A stretch of DNA of 52,604 bases from assembly GCA_024636405.1 (NCBI GenBank), contig JAGXHC010000252.1, positions 1 to 52,604 on the forward strand, given 5' to 3'. The DNA comes from Sulfitobacter sp. (GTDB taxonomy: Bacteria; Pseudomonadota; Alphaproteobacteria; Rhodobacterales; Rhodobacteraceae). The notes beneath the pieces were generated by a model. The model did no database searches. It saw only the letters and a program-made list of their open reading frames with translations, and was not told where the DNA came from. Each line of letters begins with the position of its first letter. The stretch's first letter is position 1. Positions 34,089-42,127 of the stretch are shown piece after piece. The position numbers and the translations under genes were made by a program.

Positions 34089-35618
34089 TCAATTTGCAGT
34101 TACTGCCCTCCTCTCTTTTTGTGGTGTGAATGATGCGCCCAGCGGCTCAAGCCGGATGCCGGGTGCCAGATTGGTCCATGGCAGGCTCGCGGGGCTGATC
34201 GGCATCGGGCCGGGTGCCGTGCATGTCAGGATTGTCTCGGCGATGTCGTCGAAATCGGCACGGAAATGGACCGAGCTTTTCACGACCAGGATCGCCTGAT
34301 CCTCCGGCACGATGCCAACGGTGCGAAACATCTCTCGGTCCGCCATCTGCGCCTTGTTGGTGGTCACGACCACGCGCACGTCACCAATCCTCAGACAGGC
34401 GGACGGTCCCACGTCCATCGGCGCGCCGCCGTAGAAGGGGCCGGTTGCGATGAATTTGCCGTCAGTCAGCGTCTCAACTGTAAAGCGCGCCATGAACGGT
34501 GCGTCGCCGACAACGCCCGATTGACCGCCAAGCGCAATCTCGATCTGTGCGCCCTTGCCCGCCACATGCGCAGCCTGTGCCGCGGCAGGATCAACCATAT
34601 TCCCGATCGCCCCCGATGCGCCCAGCTCCACCATCGCCCGCAGCATGCCGGTCGTATTGCTGTCACCGCCCGCGCCGGGGTTGTCTTGCGTATCAGCGAT
34701 CACCACTGGTTTGGAGGCGTCGCGCGCGATGCGCATTGCCTCGATCACGCCAGCGTCCGGCCCGAAGCTTTCACCGGCAAGTGCACTCTCTGCGTCCAAC
34801 ACCGCGCGATTGATCGTGTCAGCGGCATGCTCGGCGGCGGCTTGGGTGGTGCCGTAGCTGACCACCGTCGGCCCGCAGCCTGGAAAATCCGCCGCCGGAA
34901 AGCCGAAAAAGAAGGAGGTACTCGCCACGTCGCCGCCCTCCTGAGCCGCTGTCAGATCATAAAGAGTGCGACCCGGCTCTTGCCGCGTGCTTTGCCAGGC
35001 GATGGGGACAAGGAACGGAAGCCTGCGGAACGCCTTTGCGAAAGGCGCACCGCGCGCCATGAGGGTCTCCAGCTGTTTCGCTGCGCGTAGGCCCGTGTCA
35101 GCCATGTCGACATGAGGATAGGTTCGGAACCCCACCAGCACATCTGACGCCGCGACCATCTTTTCCGTGATGTTACCGTGCAGGTCCAGCGCGGCAGCAA
35201 TGGGAACGTGCGGCCCCACGGCGTTGCGCACGCGTTCAAGAAGTTCTCCCTCGCCATCGTCGAGGTGTTCGGCGACCATCGCGCCGTGCAGGTCTAGAAA
35301 CACGCCGTCGATTGGCCCCGCCGAAAGAATGCCCGCTATTATATCGTCTGTGATGCTTTCGTAGGCAGCTTTGGACACATGTGCCGACGGAATTGCCCCT
35401 GCCCACAGGATCGGGACCATATCCCATCCCGCTGATTCGCCAAAAGTGACCGCGCCGCCGATCCCCAGATTGATGTCGCGTCCCTGCGTCAGCACTGCCG
35501 CACCACGCGCCAATGGCATGTAGCCGCCGCCTTGGACGAAGTCGCTCATCTGCGCCTTGCTAGGCGCAAACGTGTTTGTTTCGTGCAAAAAACCGGCCAG
35601 CGCCACGCGCTTTGACAT
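34089..35618 (-). CDS. M81-family metallopeptidase (MlrC / microcystinase C type)
   Basis: 509 residues from the ATG at 35618 (GGGGGA upstream). The N-terminal domain begins RVALAGFLHETNTFAPS, the M81 signature (conserved HETNTF), with DGVFLDLHGAMVAEH near 105 and ALDLHGNITEKMV near 140, which supply probable zinc ligands. TQDNPGAGGDSNTTGML, near 290, is the second hallmark. MlrC hydrolyses linearised microcystin and its tetrapeptide; most family members have unknown substrates. No signal peptide. It is the first gene of the long catabolic operon and is divergent from the IclR regulator, with a palindrome in the shared promoter region. It probably opens or trims the imported amide. Confidence 0.88.
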   Translation of the reverse strand: MSKRVALAGFLHETNTFAPSKAQMSDFVQGGGYMPLARGAAVLTQGRDINLGIGGAVTFGESAGWDMVPILWAGAIPSAHVSKAAYESITDDIIAGILSAGPIDGVFLDLHGAMVAEHLDDGEGELLERVRNAVGPHVPIAAALDLHGNITEKMVAASDVLVGFRTYPHVDMADTGLRAAKQLETLMARGAPFAKAFRRLPFLVPIAWQSTRQEPGRTLYDLTAAQEGGDVASTSFFFGFPAADFPGCGPTVVSYGTTQAAAEHAADTINRAVLDAESALAGESFGPDAGVIEAMRIARDASKPVVIADTQDNPGAGGDSNTTGMLRAMVELGASGAIGNMVDPAAAQAAHVAGKGAQIEIALGGQSGVVGDAPFMARFTVETLTDGKFIATGPFYGGAPMDVGPSACLRIGDVRVVVTTNKAQMADREMFRTVGIVPEDQAILVVKSSVHFRADFDDIAETILTCTAPGPMPISPASLPWTNLAPGIRLEPLGASFTPQKERRAVTAN

Positions 35619-35683
35619 CGTATTCCCCCTGATCTGCCGCGCACAAGGAGGAGGCAACTCTCCCCGTAATCGCCGCAACAAAG

Positions 35684-35702
35684 TATTGCATCGCAATATA
35701 AT
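35684..35702 (+). promoter_or_regulatory. Divergent promoter region with IclR-type operator candidate
   Basis: A perfect 15-bp palindrome TATTGC-ATC-GCAATA (35684-35698) overlaps a plus-strand -10 box TATAAT (35697-35702) in the 152-bp space between the M81 gene and the IclR gene. A repeat of ATCGCA follows at 35702. A -35 box is not clear. Its place in the spacer of the regulator's own promoter, and just upstream of the operon on the other strand, suits binding by the IclR protein and control of both directions. Confidence 0.55.
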
Positions 35703-35770
35703 CGCATCGTATAGAAATCGTAGAGCCTAGGATTACCCTAAGTCAATGAACTCCCACAGGGAGGGCCAAG

Positions 35771-36583
35771 ATGCCCCGCAACACCACCCGCGCAGAGCCG
35801 GGAAAACGGGCACTGTCCGACGATGAACGCGGCGGATCGCTGTTTGTTCAGTCGGTGGAAAAGGCGATGGCCGTGCTGGCAGCATTTCACCATGCAGACG
35901 GCCCGCTTACGCTGACCGATATCGCAGCGCGCGCCGGATTGGACCGAAGTGCTGCCCAACGCATGGTACACACGCTGCGGGCAACCGGCTATATCGAACG
36001 CAATGCAGACGGGCATGGCTTTGTCCCAGGTCTGCGCATCCTTGATCACACGCTTGATTACCTGCGGATCAACCCGCTGGTGCGGCAGGCCACACCGGTG
36101 CTGCAGGAATTGCGCGCCTCGGTGCGCGAGCGGGTCGACCTGTCGCTGGTCGATGATCTGCGGCTGGTCTATGCGGTGCGGCTTCAGACCAAGCGTCAGA
36201 CCTTCAACACGACCATAGTAGGTCACAGCGTGCCGATATTTTGCACCTCGGGCGGTTGGGCAGTGCTTGCGCGGATGTCGCAGGACCGCGCGCGTGATCT
36301 GATCGAACGCTCGGACCGGCGCCCGTTTACACCCCACACCATCACAGAGGTGGATGCACTGATGGAAGAAGTCGCACAGACCCGTGCGCGCGGCTACTCG
36401 CTGACCGTAGACCAGATTTTGCTGGGCGAGATCGCGATGGGTTTCGCCATTCTTGATAGCACTGGTGCGCCGCACGCGGCCATCCACATTGCAGGCTCCA
36501 CCTCCGAGTGGACGCCGGAAGATTATGCCGCGCGCGTGGCCCCGCTGGGTCAGCAAGCCGCCCGCGCGCTGAGTAGATATTGA
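35771..36583 (+). CDS. IclR-family transcriptional regulator
   Basis: 270 residues, start at 35771 with AGGGAGG 7 nt before. The winged helix-turn-helix domain spans about 24-90 (SLFVQSVEKAMAVLAAF, LTLTDIAARAGLDRSAAQRMVHTL, GYIERN). The effector domain follows to the end, with RQTFNTTIVGHSVPIFCTSGGWAVLA near 150 and GYSLTVDQILLGEIAMGFAILD near 212. These are typical of IclR and it likely binds a small organic acid or amide. It is divergent from the M81-ABC-M20 operon and followed 22 bp later by the penicillin-acylase gene, so it is the natural regulator of the whole pathway. Repressor or activator cannot be told. Confidence 0.92.
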   Translation: MPRNTTRAEPGKRALSDDERGGSLFVQSVEKAMAVLAAFHHADGPLTLTDIAARAGLDRSAAQRMVHTLRATGYIERNADGHGFVPGLRILDHTLDYLRINPLVRQATPVLQELRASVRERVDLSLVDDLRLVYAVRLQTKRQTFNTTIVGHSVPIFCTSGGWAVLARMSQDRARDLIERSDRRPFTPHTITEVDALMEEVAQTRARGYSLTVDQILLGEIAMGFAILDSTGAPHAAIHIAGSTSEWTPEDYAARVAPLGQQAARALSRY

Positions 36584-36605
36584 TCAGATTACAGGAACCG
36601 ACCCC

Positions 36606-38900
36606 ATGGACCCTCTCACACTTCCCGGCCTTCACGCTCCCGCCAGCATCTCGATCGACAGCTGGGGCATGGCCCACATCCGAGCCGAAAATGATCACGA
36701 TGCGTTCTTTTTGCAGGGCCTCAATGCCGCGCGCGACCGGCTTTGGCAGATAGATCTGTGGCGCAAACGCGGGCTGGGCCTGCTTGCTGCGGACTTTGGA
36801 CCGGGCTATCTGATGCAGGATCGCGCGGCGCGGCTGTTTCTCTACCGGGGTGACATGGCACCGGAATGGGCCGCCTACGGGGTCGACGCCAAAGCCATCT
36901 GCACTGCCTTTGCCAAAGGCATCAACGCCGCTGTTGATTTGATTGCAACCGGCACATGGCCCCTGCCCCCGGAATTCACAGAACTGGGCACCCGGCCTGC
37001 CCATTGGTCGCCCGAGGACGTCGTGCGCATCCGCACGCATTGCCTGTCGCGCAACGCCACGTCCGAGCTGGCGCGGATGCAGGTCCACCGTCTGGCAGAT
37101 GCGCAGACGGACCTGATGCGCGTGCCGCTGAGCCCGCCTGTGCCAGACACGGAATGGGAAACGACCGGCGATTGTGAACTGCCGGCGGGTGCGCTGGCGG
37201 TGTATGAACTGGCGACCGCGCCCGTCACCTTCCAGCGTGCACGCCTTGACGCCACGCTGGCAGAGGCGGACCGCTGGACCACCACAGACGCGCGCAAAAC
37301 CGTGCAGCCGACGCCCCCCGCGATGGAGGGGTCCAACAACTGGGCCATCGCACCGGCCCTGACCAAGACAGGCCGCGCAATCATGGCCTCCGATCCGCAC
37401 CGCCTGCATGCAGCTCCCTCGCTGCGCTATATGGTCCATCTTGATGCACCGGGGCTGAACATCATCGGCGCGGGCGAACCGTCGTCGCCCGGCATCATGG
37501 CAGGCCACAACGGCACGGCGGCATTCAGCCTGACGATCTTTTGCGCCGATCAGGAAGACGTTATGGTCTATGAAACGGATGCGGAAGGCACCGCCTACCG
37601 CTACGGGGACGGAACCGAAGCGATCACCCGCATCGAAGAAAGCTTTGCCGTCAAAGGACATCCCAACCAAATTCTGCCGCTCGATTTCACCCGTCACGGC
37701 CCTGTGGTATACAATGAGGGTGGCACGGCGGCTGCGGTCCGCACCGTCTTTACCGATCCGGGCACCGCGCCCTACATGGCAAGCCTCAAGGCAATGCGCG
37801 CCACCTCGGTGTCCGATTTCCGCACAGCATTGACGACATGGGGCGCGCCCTCGGTCAACATGGTCTACGCCGATACCACCGGCGACATCTGCTGGCAGGC
37901 GGCTGCCTATGTGCCGCAGCGCACCGGCTGGCGCGGGCTGATGCCTGTGGCAGGCGATGGGCGGTACGAGTGGACGGGCTACATGACCGCCGCGGACCTG
38001 CCTGCCATGGTCAACCCCGCCTGTGGCTATGTGCATTCAGCAAACGAAATGAACCTGCCCGCCACATGGGACCACGATGCACACCCCGTCGGGTTCGAGT
38101 GGTTCGAGGACGGGCGAGCGGACCGCATCGCGGATGTTATCGCGCAAGGCGGCGCACGCGATGTAGCCGAAAACTGCGCCCTGCAATGCGATGCGTTTTC
38201 GCAAGTGGCGCTTGATCTGGTCGCGCTTTTACCTGACGGGCACAAGGCCACGCAACTGCTGCGCGGCTGGGACGGCCATGCCCGCACCACAAGTGCGGCG
38301 GCACTGCTGTTCGAGGTCTGGCTGTCGCTGCACCTGCGCCCTGCCCTGTTGGCCCAGATCGCGCCCGATGCAAAGCTGCGCGCCTATCTGGCACCCGGCA
38401 ATATTCCCACTGTAGTGCGAGCGCTGCGCGGTGAGGTGGAGGGGCTCATGCCTGCCGACACCGAGGCGCTTCTGACCGACACGCTGGTCGCCGCATGGGA
38501 GGACGTGCGCCACCGCTGTGGTCACGATCCCAGCGGCTGGCAGTGGGGCGACCTGCACAAAGGTTACTTCGACCACGCCCTCACACCTCTGAGCAAGGGC
38601 CATGATGTGGGTCCCGTCGCATCCGCAGGCAGCAGCACGACAGTGATGATGGGCCATTATGAGGCCCACGACTTTCGCGTCCGTAACGGCGCATCGGTGC
38701 GCATGGTTGTCGACGTGGGCGCGTGGGACAACAGCGTATGGATCAACGCCCCGGGCCAGTCCGGCACGCCCGGTGACGCGCATTACGATGACCTGACAGC
38801 ACTTTGGGCGGCGGGTGCCTATGTGCCGATGCTCTACTCTGCTTCGGCCGTGGACGCGGCGACCCGCACGCGAATCACGCTAGTCCCGCAGGGGGGATAA
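36606..38900 (+). CDS. Penicillin acylase family amidohydrolase (Ntn hydrolase)
   Basis: 764-residue N-terminal-nucleophile hydrolase. The N-terminal domain has DSWGMAHIRAENDHDAFFLQGLNAARDRLWQID, the usual PVA/PGA start. The processing site is Gly242-Ser243 in AMEGSNNWAI; Ser243 becomes the nucleophile of the large chain after self-cleavage. Asn in HSANEMN (near 480) is the probable oxyanion residue, and ASDPHRLHAAPSLRYMVHL follows. There is no signal peptide, unlike periplasmic penicillin G acylases, so it should act in the cytoplasm on imported amides. It shares a transcript with IclR (22 bp apart). Substrates of the family include acyl-homoserine lactones, beta-lactam side chains and N-acyl amino acids; which applies is unknown. 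The 3' end overlaps the convergent M20 gene by 21 bp. Confidence 0.9.
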   Translation: MDPLTLPGLHAPASISIDSWGMAHIRAENDHDAFFLQGLNAARDRLWQIDLWRKRGLGLLAADFGPGYLMQDRAARLFLYRGDMAPEWAAYGVDAKAICTAFAKGINAAVDLIATGTWPLPPEFTELGTRPAHWSPEDVVRIRTHCLSRNATSELARMQVHRLADAQTDLMRVPLSPPVPDTEWETTGDCELPAGALAVYELATAPVTFQRARLDATLAEADRWTTTDARKTVQPTPPAMEGSNNWAIAPALTKTGRAIMASDPHRLHAAPSLRYMVHLDAPGLNIIGAGEPSSPGIMAGHNGTAAFSLTIFCADQEDVMVYETDAEGTAYRYGDGTEAITRIEESFAVKGHPNQILPLDFTRHGPVVYNEGGTAAAVRTVFTDPGTAPYMASLKAMRATSVSDFRTALTTWGAPSVNMVYADTTGDICWQAAAYVPQRTGWRGLMPVAGDGRYEWTGYMTAADLPAMVNPACGYVHSANEMNLPATWDHDAHPVGFEWFEDGRADRIADVIAQGGARDVAENCALQCDAFSQVALDLVALLPDGHKATQLLRGWDGHARTTSAAALLFEVWLSLHLRPALLAQIAPDAKLRAYLAPGNIPTVVRALRGEVEGLMPADTEALLTDTLVAAWEDVRHRCGHDPSGWQWGDLHKGYFDHALTPLSKGHDVGPVASAGSSTTVMMGHYEAHDFRVRNGASVRMVVDVGAWDNSVWINAPGQSGTPGDAHYDDLTALWAAGAYVPMLYSASAVDAATRTRITLVPQGG

Positions 38901-40199
38901 TCCGCACCAACCCGCGATGAACAGCGCCAGCACCTTGGTCAGCTCGCGGACCGAAGCCAGCTCGACACGCTCGTCAAAGCCGTGGATGTTTTGCGCCCGC
39001 GGCCCGATGCAAAATGCAGGGATGCCGTAGTAAAGCCCGTAGAACCGCGTATCGGTCAGCGCGGTCATCTTGCTTTCTTCAAGCACTGCACCATCAAAAA
39101 CGGTGCCATAGGCCTCCTGCATCACGGCCAGCGCAGGGTCGGCTTCGGCACCCAGCACATAGCCTTCGGCCTGAAAACCGTTCCACACGACGTCCGGCGG
39201 ACTGTTGGACAAAAACGGATGATCCCGCGCTGCCGAAGTGACGCATGCTTCGATCTCCGCCTTAGCCTGCGCCAGATCCTGCCCCGGCAATACGCCCATG
39301 CGGCAGTCGATATCGCACCACGCCGGCACGCTTGACGCCCAATCGCCGCCCGCAATCTTGCCTGCGTTGAAATTCAGCGGATGCGGCACGTCGCTGTACA
39401 CCGGATCGGCAGCGGCGCGGTCGTTCCACTCTGCCTCAAGTTCCTGCAAGGCACGGATCATGTCATAGCCCGCCATGATCGCGTTGGACCCGTCGCCGGC
39501 CACGGACACATGCACCGGCTTGCCGCGAACGCGCAGGCGAAACCACAGCGCGCCTACTTGCGCACGGTTGATGGTGAAATCCGACGGCTCCGGCAACACG
39601 GCGGCGTCCGCGCGGTAGCCGCGCTGCAACACCGACAGCGCCCCCATACCGGTGCTCTCTTCCTCGATTACCGATTGAAAATGCACGGTGGCCGCAGGCG
39701 CAAACCCGGCAGCGCGCAACGCATCCAGCGCAAACAGCGCCGCAACCGTCCCGGCCTTCATATCGCCCGCTCCGCGCCCGTACATCCAGCCGTCCACAAT
39801 CCTTGGATCATAGGGTGGATGGGTCCACATCTCTGCAGGCCCGGGCGGCACCACGTCCAGATGACCTTGCAGGATCAGCGAGCGGCCCTTGACCTCGGCA
39901 GGTCTGTGACTGCCAACCACACTGCGCGCACGGCTGAAATCTCCGATGACCGGACCAAAGCCGCGGAGTGGTTGTAGATCCTTGATGTCGATGGTCCAGT
40001 CGTCGACCTCATAGCCGCGCGTGCGCAGCGCATCGGCCATGAAATCCTGCGCCGGTGCCTCCTGAAACCGCTCGCTGGGTATTGCGACGAACCGCGCGAG
40101 AAAGTCGGTCTGATCTGCGAACCCCGCCTCCACGGCGTGGGTGATTGCGGCGACCGTTTCGGCCGGCAAGGAAAGGGGCAGTGGCGTATCTGATGTCAT
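38880..40199 (-). CDS. M20-family peptidase, ArgE/DapE-type deacylase
   Basis: 439-residue cytoplasmic zinc hydrolase. His113 and Asp115 (LQGHLDVVPPG), Asp146 (YGRGAGDMKAG), Glu179-Glu180 (IEEESTGMGA) and a late His in NIHGFDERVELAS form the active site. The length and LKAGTVAALFALDALRAAGF-like block fit the ArgE/DapE/ACY1 deacylase subgroup rather than CPG2. It is the third M20 enzyme in 14 kb. It is transcribed toward the penicillin-acylase gene and overlaps its last 21 bp. It may remove the acyl group from an amino acid set free by the other enzymes. Own promoter likely in 40200-40330, none recognised. Confidence 0.88.
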   Translation of the reverse strand: MTSDTPLPLSLPAETVAAITHAVEAGFADQTDFLARFVAIPSERFQEAPAQDFMADALRTRGYEVDDWTIDIKDLQPLRGFGPVIGDFSRARSVVGSHRPAEVKGRSLILQGHLDVVPPGPAEMWTHPPYDPRIVDGWMYGRGAGDMKAGTVAALFALDALRAAGFAPAATVHFQSVIEEESTGMGALSVLQRGYRADAAVLPEPSDFTINRAQVGALWFRLRVRGKPVHVSVAGDGSNAIMAGYDMIRALQELEAEWNDRAAADPVYSDVPHPLNFNAGKIAGGDWASSVPAWCDIDCRMGVLPGQDLAQAKAEIEACVTSAARDHPFLSNSPPDVVWNGFQAEGYVLGAEADPALAVMQEAYGTVFDGAVLEESKMTALTDTRFYGLYYGIPAFCIGPRAQNIHGFDERVELASVRELTKVLALFIAGWCGLSPLRD

Positions 40200-40355
40200 C
40201 GGTGCACTCCGTATGCTGATCTGGCCCCAGCATCCGCATCTACCCCACCCGCGTCAATCGCCACCGAAGAGGCTGGGATTGCAACTGTGTTTGGTCGCCG
40301 CGCGACGCTGAGTGCTCGCCCTGCCCGCCCCGAACGGTTTTGCTCTGACAGTGTG

Positions 40356-40365
40356 TGTGATCACA
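40356..40365. promoter_or_regulatory. TGTGATCACA palindrome and leader hairpin before the flavin oxidase
   Basis: A perfect 10-bp palindrome TGTGATCACA lies 87 bp upstream of the ATG at 40452. It has CRP-like half sites but lacks the 6-bp spacer of a CRP site. A small leader hairpin CCGCC-GGAT-GGCGG follows at 40416-40429, before the ribosome site GGAGG. Regulator not identified. Confidence 0.3.
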
Positions 40366-40451
40366 GTGAGACATAGTTCACAGACAAAATTGATTTTTGG
40401 GTTAATCATAAAATACCGCCGGATGGCGGCTTTCAATTTGGAGGATCGAAA

Positions 40452-41888
40452 ATGATCAAACTCAGCACATTGAATGGACGTTCCACCACCGTCGAACCAG
40501 AGAAAATCGGTGCCCTCGATGCGATACTGCGTGGCGGCGTGTCCGAACGTGGGTCGCCCGGCTATGATGAGGCGCGGATCATCTGGAACGGGATGGTTGA
40601 TCGCAATCCGGGGCTGGTCGTACACGCCAGAGGAGCGAGCGATGTTCAAAAGGCCGTCGCCTTTGCACGTGACCACAACCTGTTGATGTCCATTCGGTCT
40701 GGCGGGCACCAAATTGCCGGGCACGCGGTGGTGGATGGGGCTTTGTTGCTGGATCTATCTGCCATGACATCAGTCAGCGTCGATCCGGTTGCCAAAACCG
40801 CTCGGGTCGAACCCGGCGCTTTGTTGAGCGACGTGGATAAGGAAACACAGGCACACGGGCTGGTTGTTCCCACGGGCATCAACTCGACAACGGGAATTGC
40901 CGGTCTGACCCTTGGTGGTGGATTTGGTTGGACAACGCGCAAGTTCGGCATGACAATCGACAACTTGCTGGCCGCCGAGGTGGTTACCGCCGACGGGGAG
41001 ATCCTTGTCTGCGACGCCCATCAGAATGCCGATCTGTATTGGGCGCTGCGTGGCGGAGGTGGTAACTTTGGTGTTGTGACAGCCTTTCATTTCCAGCTGC
41101 ACGCCCTCGGCCCAGAGGTGATGTCCGGGCTGATCGTCCATCCGATCTCGGAGGCACCGACGCTGCTGCGCGAATTGACGACGATAACTGAAACGGCAGA
41201 TGATGCGCTGACGGTTTGGACGGTCATGCGAAAAGCGCCGCCCCTGCCTTTCTTGCCCGAAGAGTGGCATGGAAAGGAGGTGCTGATCTTCGCGGCTTGC
41301 TATGCTGGTGACATGGCCAAGGGTGAAAAAGCCTTGGCTGGCCTGCGCGCTCTGGGGGACCCGATTGTGGACGTGATCAGCCCACACCCGTTTGTGGGTT
41401 GGCAGGCCGCTTTTGATCCGCTGCTGACCGCTGGCGAAAGAAACTATTGGAAAAGTCACGACTTTTCCAGCCTGCCAGATCAGGCGATCAAGACGCTTGT
41501 TGAAGCGATCGCTCATCTGCCCGATCCGCAGTCCGAGGTGTTTATCGCACATGTGGGTGGCGCAATGGCACGCGTCCCGGTTGACGAAACGGCCTATCCT
41601 GAACGGTCTGCGCATTTCATCATGAATGTGCACACACGTTGGAGCGCCGCAGACAAGGACGAGGCTTGCATATCGTGGGCGCGCAAGTTGTATAACGAGA
41701 TGGCACCTTATTCGACGGGAAGTGCCTATGTGAACTTCATGCCCGAAGATGAGGTCGACCGGGTCGGCAGCGTCTATGGCGACAACATGCAAAGACTTTC
41801 GCAGATCAAGGCAAGATACGATCCGACCAACTTTTTTCGCTGCAATCACAATATATTTCCGGCCGGGGCCGCCGTCGCTGCAGAATAA
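40452..41888 (+). CDS. FAD-linked oxidase, berberine-bridge-enzyme type
   Basis: 478-residue flavoprotein oxidase. The FAD domain (about 50-230) has SIRSGGHQIAGHAV with His86 in the position that binds the flavin 8-alpha carbon covalently. TTGIAGLTLGGGFGW follows, where the second covalent ligand, a Cys, is missing, so the flavin should be singly linked. YWALRGGGGNFGVVTAF is also diagnostic. The C-terminal BBE segment is YDPTNFFRCNHNI. No signal peptide. GGAGG precedes the ATG. Such enzymes oxidise sugars, alkaloids or alcohols with O2; the substrate here is unknown. It is a single gene, about 230 bp before the cyclase-ATPase gene. Confidence 0.9.
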   Translation: MIKLSTLNGRSTTVEPEKIGALDAILRGGVSERGSPGYDEARIIWNGMVDRNPGLVVHARGASDVQKAVAFARDHNLLMSIRSGGHQIAGHAVVDGALLLDLSAMTSVSVDPVAKTARVEPGALLSDVDKETQAHGLVVPTGINSTTGIAGLTLGGGFGWTTRKFGMTIDNLLAAEVVTADGEILVCDAHQNADLYWALRGGGGNFGVVTAFHFQLHALGPEVMSGLIVHPISEAPTLLRELTTITETADDALTVWTVMRKAPPLPFLPEEWHGKEVLIFAACYAGDMAKGEKALAGLRALGDPIVDVISPHPFVGWQAAFDPLLTAGERNYWKSHDFSSLPDQAIKTLVEAIAHLPDPQSEVFIAHVGGAMARVPVDETAYPERSAHFIMNVHTRWSAADKDEACISWARKLYNEMAPYSTGSAYVNFMPEDEVDRVGSVYGDNMQRLSQIKARYDPTNFFRCNHNIFPAGAAVAAE

Positions 41889-42127
41889 CGAAGGGGGTAA
41901 AACCTTGGGACGTTGGGCGTGAGAAGCCTTGCGTTCCGAGTGCTTGTTGGGGTGCAGTCTTTCAAGAGCGCTTGATTTTTGATGTTTAAATGGAATTGTA
42001 GCGGTGTACCGCAATAACAATTTATTGGTACTTCAGGTGACTGTTCCGGACCCGGCAATAGCGAAACCATCTGGAATGCGTTAACTTGATCGGCGTACCC
42101 TCAAGCAGCATTTGGTTTGGTATGAGC

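Noticed and set aside
36342..38036. Minus-strand 564-codon open frame
   Set aside because: Opposite to the penicillin-acylase gene, whose catalytic motifs are intact; composition (Cys, His, Arg, Gly) is that of a shadow frame.
40356..40365. CRP binding site
   Set aside because: Half-sites TGTGA and TCACA are directly joined, without the 6-bp spacer a CRP dimer needs.
40770..42020. Minus-strand 416-codon open frame
   Set aside because: Antisense to the flavin oxidase, with no start signals or recognisable fold.
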